NCBI GenBank assembly: GCA_934466475.1
Contig: CAKSLI010000014.1
Span: 1 to 49,397 of the forward strand
From: an uncultured Oscillospiraceae bacterium
GTDB lineage: Bacteria > Bacillota > Clostridia > Oscillospirales > Ruminococcaceae
Reading direction: 5' to 3'
Length of the DNA stretch: 49,397 bases
The notes below the pieces were generated by a model. The model was not told the origin of the DNA and did not search any database. It saw only the letters and a list, made by a program, of their open reading frames with translations. The first letter of the stretch is position 1; each line of letters opens with the position of its first letter. Below, one piece after another: positions 33,420 to 41,151 of this stretch. Made by a program: the position numbers and the translations under genes.

Positions 33420-33880
33420 TCTTCGTCCTCCTCCCATTCGTCTACCTTGTCGGAATAGAGAATGCCGTTAAGGTGGTCTGTCTCATGGCAGAATGCGCGC
33501 GCCAGCAGCCCGGAGCCCACATACACCTTTTTCCTGCCGTAGCGGTCCTGAGCCTTTATCTTCACCTTTGCGGGGCGCACCACATATCCGCTCTTTCCGG
33601 GATAGGAAAGGCAGCCCTCCGGCTCGTGCTGTTTTCCTTTTATCGCGACTATCACAGGATTCACAAGCTCCATAAGTCCGTATTTGTCATCCGTGTCGAT
33701 GACCACAACACGCTTCAGGACGCCTACCTGCGGCGCCGCCAGACCTACTCCGCCCGCTTCGTACATGGTGTCCGCCATGTCGTCGAGCAGCGCCCAGAGC
33801 TCCTCGTTGAACTCGGTGACTTCCTCGCTCTTCTGCCGGAGGAGCTCGTCCCCGAACTGTAATATATCAAGAACCGCCAT
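33416..33880 (-). CDS. def: Peptide deformylase, copy next to fmt
   Basis: 154 residues; removes the N-formyl group from new proteins. All three metal and active-site motifs are present: GVGLAAPQVG, EGCLSYPG and AFCHETDHLNG (HExxH). The C-terminus is short and acidic (DEWEEDEE). It follows a second deformylase gene by 23 nt. Confidence 0.95.
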   Translation of the reverse strand: MAVLDILQFGDELLRQKSEEVTEFNEELWALLDDMADTMYEAGGVGLAAPQVGVLKRVVVIDTDDKYGLMELVNPVIVAIKGKQHEPEGCLSYPGKSGYVVRPAKVKIKAQDRYGRKKVYVGSGLLARAFCHETDHLNGILYSDKVDEWEEDEE

Positions 33881-33903
33881 TGCTGTACCTCTTTCTGCTT
33901 AAC

Positions 33904-34386
33904 TTACTTTGCCGTTACGTCCCTGTGACCGGGTACGCTGTCATCCTTAACGTGGTCGATGAACAGAATACCGTCAAGATGATCTATCTCGTGGCAGAAC
34001 GCCCTTGCAAGCAGCGCGCTCCCGGTGAGTGTGAATTCCTTGCCGTTTCTGTCCTGCGCCTTCACGGTCACGATGTTCGGACGCTCGACCTCCTCCCAGA
34101 CGTTTGGGGCGGAAAGGCAGCCCTCGCCGCCGGTCTGCGTGCCCTCCTCGGAGATTATCTCCGGATTTATCAGCTCGATCAGTCCGTGCTCGTCATGGAC
34201 GTCGATAACCACCGCCCGGCGGAGAACTCCCACCTGAACAGCCGCAAGACCCGCGCCGTCCTTGGAGCGCATGGTTTCCGCCATGTCGTCAAGGAGCGTC
34301 CACAGACGCTCGTCAAAGTTCGTGACCGGTCTGCTCTTCTTGCGGAGGATATCCTCGCCGAATTTCACTATCTGCCTTAATGCCAT
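33904..34386 (-). CDS. def: Second peptide deformylase, tandem paralogue
   Basis: 160 residues with GAGLAAVQVG, EGCLSAPN and AFCHEIDHLDG, so the metal ligands and catalytic Glu are kept. Motif 1 has Val for the usual Pro, and motif 2 has APN where its neighbour has YPG. The two copies share an overall layout but differ through the middle and C-terminus, so they are diverged rather than recent duplicates. It starts 19 nt after priA. Confidence 0.93.
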   Translation of the reverse strand: MALRQIVKFGEDILRKKSRPVTNFDERLWTLLDDMAETMRSKDGAGLAAVQVGVLRRAVVIDVHDEHGLIELINPEIISEEGTQTGGEGCLSAPNVWEEVERPNIVTVKAQDRNGKEFTLTGSALLARAFCHEIDHLDGILFIDHVKDDSVPGHRDVTAK

Positions 34387-34405
34387 TTGTACTATCCTTT
34401 CTGTA

Positions 34406-36817
34406 TCACGGGTCGCCGTTCAAGTCCGCAAAGAATGTCACGTCCCTGAACTGCTTTTCTGTGCCCGCCTGTTTCAGCGACTGCTCCACCAGCCTCCTGA
34501 GCTGGCTGGAATTCCTGCATTTCAGTATCAGCCGCCAGCGGAAGCGCCCGTTTACCTTGCTGATGACGTTCCGTGCCGGACCCAGTATAATGAGCGGCAT
34601 TTCCGAGCATTCAGCGTGCTTCTCCTCCAGAATGGTACGGAATCTCAGCGCCGCCGCGCTGCAATCCTTATCCACCAGCGAAATGAAGCCAACAACTATT
34701 ATATCACAGAACGGCGGGTAGAGCATAGCCTCCCGCAGCTCTATTTCTTCCTTGTAAAAATCCGGGTAGTCCTGGTTTGCGGCAAGGTTCAGGACGTAAT
34801 GGTCAGGCGTGAACGTCTGTATCATCGCCCTGCCGCGCTTTCCGCCGCGCCCGCCGCGCCCGACTACCTGGGTTATCAGCGAGAACGTCCTCTCGTATGC
34901 GCGGAAATCTCCTGCATAAAGGCTGTTGTCCGTTTTCAGAACTCCCACAAGCGTGACGTTCGGGAAGTCCAGCCCCTTTGCTATCATCTGGGTTCCGACT
35001 ATTATGTCGTACTCCCCCGCCGCAAATGCCTTGAATTTGCTCTCAAATGCGTTCTTGGCGGCGGTCGTGTCCGCGTCCATGCGGAGTATCCTGGCGCTCG
35101 GGAAGATCTCGGAGATCTCGTCCTCGACGCGCTGTGTGCCTGTGCCCTTCATAACCATGAACTTACTGCCGCAGAACGGGCATACCTTTGCAAGCGCCCG
35201 TGTGAATCCGCAGTAGTGGCAGGTAACGGTGTTGTTTGCCTTGTGGTAGGTCAGCGGAAGCGCACAGTTCGGACACTCCGCAGCCTTTCCGCATGTGGCG
35301 CAGCGGACGCTTGTGTGATAACCCCGGCGGTTCAGGAGCAGGATCGACTGCTCGCCGCGTTCGAGATTTGTCCGCATTTCTTCGATGAGCGGCATGCTGA
35401 ACGCGGAGTGGTTCCCGTTCTGCTGCTCGATCCTCATGTCAATGATAAAGACCTCCGGCAGGACTGCGTTGTTATAACGCTCGTCCAGCTCAAAAAGGCT
35501 GTACCGCCCGGTCTTGGCATTGTAGTAGCTCTCCAGCGAAGGAGTTGCAGAGGCAAGCAGCAGGAATGCTCCATGCCAGAAGCAGCGCTGCTTTGCAATA
35601 TCGCGGGCGTGGTAGCGCGGAGCGCTTTCGGACTTGTAGGTTCCCTCGCCCTCCTCGTCAATGACGATTATGCCGAGGTTCTGCACCGGCGCAAAAACCG
35701 CGCTGCGGGTTCCTACGACTATATGAGCCTTTCCGGTCTTTATGCGGGTGTATTCGTCCGCGCGCTCGCCGAGGGAAAGGCTGCTGTGGAGTATCGCGAC
35801 CTCGTCGCCGAACAGCCGCCGGAATTTCCCGACCATCTGCGGCGTGAGCGATATCTCCGGGACAAGCATTATCGCGGATCTCCCCTGCTTGACCGCCTCG
35901 TTTATCAGGCGAATGAAAACGGAAGTTTTTCCGCTGCCCGTGATCCCGCGCAGGAGCGCGCATTTCGGCGCGTCCTGGTTCATCAATGCAAGAAGTCCGT
36001 CGTAGACCTCCTGCTGCTTCGGGGAAAAAACTATGTCGGACGGGCTCTCGGTCGCCCCGCCGGAGGATTCCAGCCGGAAGACCTGATACTCGTATTCCTC
36101 AAGTATTCCCTTTTCAACAAGCCGCTTCACTACCGCCGCCGTGATGTTCAGCGCATAGCACACCTCGTGCACGGAAGCCGCGGTGTTTTCCTCCAGGAAC
36201 TCTATCACCTGCTTCTGCTTGGGCGTGAGCTTCGGCGGCTCTGCGTCCTCAGGCTGATCTGCAAGCCTGACCATGAGCGTGGTCTCATCGCCGACGCGGC
36301 GCTTCAGCAGCTCGGATTCCCGTACTGCGCCCTTGTCGATGAGGGATTTCAGCACGTTTTTTTCGGCGGCTTCCGCAGAGTAGCGCTCACGAAGCCCGGA
36401 TATTTTGCCGAGAAGCTCCTCCTCCGGTCTGGTGAGCTCCCCGGAGAAGCCGTTCACCGGCTCGTAGCGGGACTGGAGCGTGTAGCTCAGCCCCGGCGGA
36501 AGTATCGCACGGAATGCGTCAAAATAGGTGCAGAACGTGTTGTCCCTTATCCAGCGGCAGAGCTTTATCATTTCCGGGGAAATAACCGGCTCGCTGTCGG
36601 CAATGGCGCTGATGTATTTCAGCTTCGACCTGTCCTCCGGCGCGGGAGAGACCTCGAACACCAGAGCCACGCGGCTCCTGTTGCCCCTGCCGAACGGCAC
36701 GACCACACGCATTCCCGCGGATATCCTGCCGGAAAGGCTGTCCGGGACGAGATAGGTGAACAGCGCGTCAAAGCTGTACGCAGTTCCCTCAACGGCCGCC
36801 TGAACAGCTTCTGTCAT
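34406..36817 (-). CDS. priA: Primosomal protein N' (PriA helicase)
   Basis: 803 residues; restarts collapsed replication forks. The N-terminal DNA-binding domain (about 10-110) and winged helix are followed by helicase motifs: ALLRGITGSGKTSVF (Walker A), VIDEEGEGTYKSE (DEEH-like, here DEEG), GTRSAVFAPV and QVVGRGGRGGKRGRAMIQT. Eight cysteines in CATCGKAAECPNCALPL and CHYCGFTRALAKVCPFCG bind zinc. The start overlaps the gmk stop by 4 nt. Replacement of the usual His in DEEH by Gly is visible and unusual. Confidence 0.95.
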   Translation of the reverse strand: MTEAVQAAVEGTAYSFDALFTYLVPDSLSGRISAGMRVVVPFGRGNRSRVALVFEVSPAPEDRSKLKYISAIADSEPVISPEMIKLCRWIRDNTFCTYFDAFRAILPPGLSYTLQSRYEPVNGFSGELTRPEEELLGKISGLRERYSAEAAEKNVLKSLIDKGAVRESELLKRRVGDETTLMVRLADQPEDAEPPKLTPKQKQVIEFLEENTAASVHEVCYALNITAAVVKRLVEKGILEEYEYQVFRLESSGGATESPSDIVFSPKQQEVYDGLLALMNQDAPKCALLRGITGSGKTSVFIRLINEAVKQGRSAIMLVPEISLTPQMVGKFRRLFGDEVAILHSSLSLGERADEYTRIKTGKAHIVVGTRSAVFAPVQNLGIIVIDEEGEGTYKSESAPRYHARDIAKQRCFWHGAFLLLASATPSLESYYNAKTGRYSLFELDERYNNAVLPEVFIIDMRIEQQNGNHSAFSMPLIEEMRTNLERGEQSILLLNRRGYHTSVRCATCGKAAECPNCALPLTYHKANNTVTCHYCGFTRALAKVCPFCGSKFMVMKGTGTQRVEDEISEIFPSARILRMDADTTAAKNAFESKFKAFAAGEYDIIVGTQMIAKGLDFPNVTLVGVLKTDNSLYAGDFRAYERTFSLITQVVGRGGRGGKRGRAMIQTFTPDHYVLNLAANQDYPDFYKEEIELREAMLYPPFCDIIVVGFISLVDKDCSAAALRFRTILEEKHAECSEMPLIILGPARNVISKVNGRFRWRLILKCRNSSQLRRLVEQSLKQAGTEKQFRDVTFFADLNGDP

Positions 36818-37419
36818 TCGTTTCTGAGAGCCTGGAGAAGCGGCATGCGGCGCCCCTTGCGGAGCTTTTCAGCCGAAATAACGCTGCGTAGGTCGTCAAC
36901 TGCCTTTTCAAGCTCGCCGTTAACTATGAGGTAATCGTAATTCTCCGCGAATTTGAGCTCCTCGCGTGCCTGCGCGGTGCGCTCGATTATCTTCTCCTCG
37001 GTCTCGGTGCCGCGCTTTCTCAGGCGGCGCTCCAGCTCATGCATTGAGGGCGGAAGAATAAACACAAGGCAGCACTCCGGGAAAAGGCGCTTGATGTTCA
37101 TTGCGCCCTCCACCTCGATCTTGAGGATAACGTCCTTGCCTGCGCTGAGCATATCCTCTACCGCCCTGCGGGGAGTACCGTAGTAATTGCCGCAGTATTC
37201 GGTGTATTCGAGGACCTCCTCGTTCTTTATCATCTGCTCGAACTGCTCGCGGGTACGGAAGTGATAATGCACTCCGTCGATCTCGCCCTCGCGGGGAGCG
37301 CGGCTGGTCGCGGATACTGAATATCCGACATTTTCCGCAGTCCTGAACAGCTGTTCCAGAATCGTATCCTTTCCGCAGCCTGCGGGTGCGGATACTACAA
37401 AAAGCAGACCCTTTTCCAT
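36814..37419 (-). CDS. gmk: Guanylate kinase
   Basis: 201 residues; phosphorylates GMP to GDP. The P-loop is SAPAGCGKDTILEQL, and the GMP-binding region has SATSRAPREGEIDGVHYHF and TEYCGNYYGTPR. It follows the RemA-like gene by 20 nt and overlaps priA. rpoZ and coaBC, which separate gmk and priA in Bacillus, are absent. Confidence 0.95.
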   Translation of the reverse strand: MEKGLLFVVSAPAGCGKDTILEQLFRTAENVGYSVSATSRAPREGEIDGVHYHFRTREQFEQMIKNEEVLEYTEYCGNYYGTPRRAVEDMLSAGKDVILKIEVEGAMNIKRLFPECCLVFILPPSMHELERRLRKRGTETEEKIIERTAQAREELKFAENYDYLIVNGELEKAVDDLRSVISAEKLRKGRRMPLLQALRNE

Positions 37420-37439
37420 GATATTACTCCTTAAAATAC

Positions 37440-37685
37440 TTATTCTTCGTCCTCGGCGGAGGTTTTCCCTGAAATTGTTTCCGGCGTCTGTGCCGACATC
37501 ACTACATGACCGCTGTCGCAGATTATCACGGAACGCGTGCGTCTGCCGCAGGTCGCGTCTATCGCCGTGCCGCTGTCCTTGGCGAGCTGCACTATCCGCT
37601 TCACCGGAGCCGCCTCCGGGCTTACCACTGCAACTATTCGGTCGGCGTTCACCGAGTTGCCGAAGCCTATGCTTATCAGCTTCAT
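37440..37685 (-). CDS. remA: RemA-like DNA-binding regulator (DUF370)
   Basis: 81 residues starting [21 protein letters not shown], with [18 protein letters not shown] and [20 protein letters not shown], the whole DUF370 core. In Bacillus, RemA binds DNA as a ring to activate matrix genes and is encoded directly before gmk, as here. GGAGG lies 5 nt before the ATG. The length is normal with an acidic tail. Regulon in this organism is unknown. Confidence 0.9.
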   Translation of the reverse strand: MKLISIGFGNSVNADRIVAVVSPEAAPVKRIVQLAKDSGTAIDATCGRRTRSVIICDSGHVVMSAQTPETISGKTSAEDEE

Positions 37686-37695
37686 CTGCGCCTCC

Positions 37696-38835
<1,140 letters not shown>

Positions 38836-38848
38836 TTATCGCTCCTGT

Positions 38849-40222
38849 TTACTTTCCCTGTAATATTTCAATTATCCTGTCGGCTGCCTTGTAAATGTCG
38901 CCGCAGCCCAGCGTTATCACCAGATCTCCGGGCTGGACGTTCGCAGCGACATACTGCGCGACCTCCTCCATTCCGGTGAACCACACGCAGCCGTCTATCT
39001 TCTCCGCAAGATCTTTTGAATAGATGTTGTAGGTGTTCTTCTCGCGGCTGCCCATTATCTCGGTAAGCACGACCCTGTCCGCAATGGAAAGAGCGTCCGC
39101 GAACTCGTTCAGCAGCATTGCCGTCCTGGAATAGGTGAACGGCTGGTGCACCGCCCACACTCTTTTGAAGCTCATTTCCTTGGCGGTTTTCAGCGTAGCC
39201 GCAATTTCCGCCGGGTGGTGAGCGTAATCGTCAACTATGGTCACGCCGTTTATTTCAGCAAGGCGCTCGAATCTCCTCAATGCGCCGCCAAATTTATCAA
39301 GCCCCTCCCGCAGCGCCTCCGCAGGAATTCCCGCAGAATAAGCCGCCGCGCAGGCTGCAACCGCGTTGTACACGTTGTGGAGTCCCGGAACGCGTATCGT
39401 GATGTGCTCCAGCTTTTCGCCGTGGTGCATAAGGTCGAATTCCGTCCGGAAATCCGCGATATGCTGAATGTTCTCAGGGTAGAAATCGCAGTCCGGTGTC
39501 TTTCCGAAGGTTATGACCCTTGCGGAAGTACCGCTTGCGTTTACAGCCTCCATTGTGTTCGCGTCGCTTCCGTTGGCGATGACCATGTCAGTGGTCTTCC
39601 GGCAGAACTTTGAGAAGCTCAGCTTCAGATTTTCCATGGTCTTGAAATAATCCAGGTGATCCCGGTCAATGTTCAGGACTATGGAAATGTTCGGGAACAG
39701 TTTCAGAAACGTGTCAACGAATTCACACGCCTCGCAGACCATATATTCGCTGCTGCCGGCCCTGCCGCTGCCGCCTATCGCCTTGAGCTTTCCGCCGATC
39801 ACCGCAGAAAGGTCGATCCCGGCGGCAAGCAGGATGTGCGTCAGCATGGAGGTCGTGGTAGTCTTGCCGTGGGTTCCGCTCACGCAGAATGCCTTGCTGT
39901 ACCAGCTCGTGACAAGCCCGAGGAGCTCGCTGCGCTCCACGGTGAGCACGCCGCTCTCCTTTGCCGCGATAAGCTCGGGATTATCCGCCATTATCGCCGC
40001 CGTGTGCACGATAAGGTCAGCGCCCCTGATGTTCTCCGGTGAATGACCGAGGTGAACGGGTATCCCCATTTTGCGCACCGCGTCAAGGGTTGCGGTCTCG
40101 TTGTTGTCGGAGCCGGTCAGGTAGTACCCCTGCGAGTGCAGTATCTGCGCCAGCGGGTACATTCCCGAACCGCCTATTCCGATAAAATGAATGTGTTTTT
40201 TGCCTGTCAGAAAATTCTCCAC
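38849..40222 (-). CDS. murC: UDP-N-acetylmuramate-L-alanine ligase
   Basis: 457 residues from a GTG at 40222, with AAGGAG 7 nt upstream. The frame stays open for about 100 codons further upstream, but that part lies antisense to spoVG and lacks family sequence. HFIGIGGSGMYPLAQIL binds UDP, GTHGKTTTTSMLTHIL binds ATP, and DDYAHHPAEI is in the C-terminal domain. It adds the first amino acid of the peptidoglycan stem peptide. It is the first gene of the cluster down to thiN. Confidence 0.95.
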   Translation of the reverse strand: MENFLTGKKHIHFIGIGGSGMYPLAQILHSQGYYLTGSDNNETATLDAVRKMGIPVHLGHSPENIRGADLIVHTAAIMADNPELIAAKESGVLTVERSELLGLVTSWYSKAFCVSGTHGKTTTTSMLTHILLAAGIDLSAVIGGKLKAIGGSGRAGSSEYMVCEACEFVDTFLKLFPNISIVLNIDRDHLDYFKTMENLKLSFSKFCRKTTDMVIANGSDANTMEAVNASGTSARVITFGKTPDCDFYPENIQHIADFRTEFDLMHHGEKLEHITIRVPGLHNVYNAVAACAAAYSAGIPAEALREGLDKFGGALRRFERLAEINGVTIVDDYAHHPAEIAATLKTAKEMSFKRVWAVHQPFTYSRTAMLLNEFADALSIADRVVLTEIMGSREKNTYNIYSKDLAEKIDGCVWFTGMEEVAQYVAANVQPGDLVITLGCGDIYKAADRIIEILQGK

Positions 40223-40260
40223 GGTAAAACTCCTTCTTTCAGAGGCGACCAGTGAGCCGT

Positions 40261-40289
40261 TGTTATCAACAATATTTGTATGTATATTC
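40261..40289 (+). promoter_or_regulatory. Possible spoVG promoter overlapping a short palindrome
   Basis: TTGTTA (40261-40266), 17-nt spacer, TATATT (40284-40289), about 48 bp before spoVG. The -35 lies within TTGTTATCAACAA (40261-40273), a 5-bp inverted repeat that could be an operator. The gene is sigma-H-dependent in Bacillus, and I cannot tell which sigma factor is used here. The murC promoter should lie in the same 114-bp gap but was not placed with confidence. Confidence 0.45.
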
Positions 40290-40336
40290 TCCGCAAAAAT
40301 TCCCACAATAATCTCCAAAAACAATGGAGGTTCAAT

Positions 40337-40594
40337 ATGGAAATAAGCGATATCAAAATCAGAAAAACCATGCATGACGGCAGGCTCCGGGCGGTGGTTT
40401 CCATCACTCTTGACAACGCCATCGCGATACACGACATAAAGCTGGTTCAGGGCGATGAGCGCCTGTTCGTTGCAATGCCGAGCCGCCGGGAAGATTCCGG
40501 CATATTCCGCGACATAATCCACCCCATTTCCGCGGATGTACGCGAACGAATGGAAGCGCAGATACTCGCAGCCTACCGGGAATACACCCAGTGA
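40337..40594 (+). CDS. spoVG: Septation/sporulation regulator SpoVG
   Basis: 85 residues. EISDIKIRKTMHDGRLRAVV, DNAIAIHDIKLVQGDERLF and AMPSRREDSGIFRDIIHPI are the conserved blocks. SpoVG is a small DNA- and RNA-binding protein affecting division, sporulation and virulence genes. GGAGGT lies 5 nt before the ATG. Its stop is only 6 nt from the stop of the convergent NUDIX gene, with no room for an ordinary terminator between. Confidence 0.94.
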   Translation: MEISDIKIRKTMHDGRLRAVVSITLDNAIAIHDIKLVQGDERLFVAMPSRREDSGIFRDIIHPISADVRERMEAQILAAYREYTQ

Positions 40595-40600
40595 AACCGC

Positions 40601-41140
40601 TTACTTTTCAAGAAGCATTTTTGTTTTCAGCAGAGCGATCTGCGTCTTGGAATCCTGGATCTCGTTGCGCATTACCATTGCAACCGCTTCGTCCAGCGGT
40701 ATCTTCACGATATCAAGGAACTCGCCCTCGTCCAGCTTCTGGCTTCCGGAGTGGAGCCCCCGGGCGAGGTACATATGAATGACCTCGCCGCAGTAAGCCG
40801 GCGTAGGGATAAGGCTGCCGAGATAGGTGTAGTCGTCGCAGGTGCAGCCGGTCTCCTCCTTAAGCTCGCGGAGCCCGCATTCGCTGTGGTTCTCGCCATA
40901 TTCCAGCTTTCCGGCAGGGATCTCCAGCAGAACCGTCTGATGCGGGTAACGGAACTGCCTTACAAAAAGCACCTCGTTCTTCTCCGTCAGCGGGAGCACG
41001 CATACTCCCCCGGGGTGGCGTATAACTTCGCGGATGACTATCTTTCCGTCCTCAAGTTCAGCCTTGTCAACAAACAGCTTGACTATTTTCCCGTCAAACT
41101 TCTGCTCGCTGGAAATGGTCTTTTCTTCAAGATGTCCCAT
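40601..41140 (-). CDS. NUDIX hydrolase, ADP-ribose pyrophosphatase type
   Basis: 179 residues. The NUDIX box is complete: GKLEYGENHSECGLRELKEE followed by TG. IREVIRHPGGVCVLPL before it and PTPAYCGEVIHMYLARGL after it (with the proline 15-17 residues downstream) fit ADP-ribose pyrophosphatase. The enzyme would recycle ADP-ribose to AMP and ribose 5-phosphate. It ends the ddl-to-NUDIX gene series. Confidence 0.92.
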   Translation of the reverse strand: MGHLEEKTISSEQKFDGKIVKLFVDKAELEDGKIVIREVIRHPGGVCVLPLTEKNEVLFVRQFRYPHQTVLLEIPAGKLEYGENHSECGLRELKEETGCTCDDYTYLGSLIPTPAYCGEVIHMYLARGLHSGSQKLDEGEFLDIVKIPLDEAVAMVMRNEIQDSKTQIALLKTKMLLEK

Positions 41141-41151
41141 GATGTTCTCCT

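Noticed and set aside
34262..36934. An 890-codon plus-strand open frame
   Set aside because: It is wholly antisense to priA and its neighbours and is Arg/Leu/His-rich, as expected of a mirror frame of G+C-rich coding DNA. PriA is unmistakable on the other strand.
40223..40522. A 100-residue N-terminal extension of MurC
   Set aside because: It is antisense to spoVG and its promoter. MurC of normal length starts at the GTG at 40222 with a good ribosome binding site.
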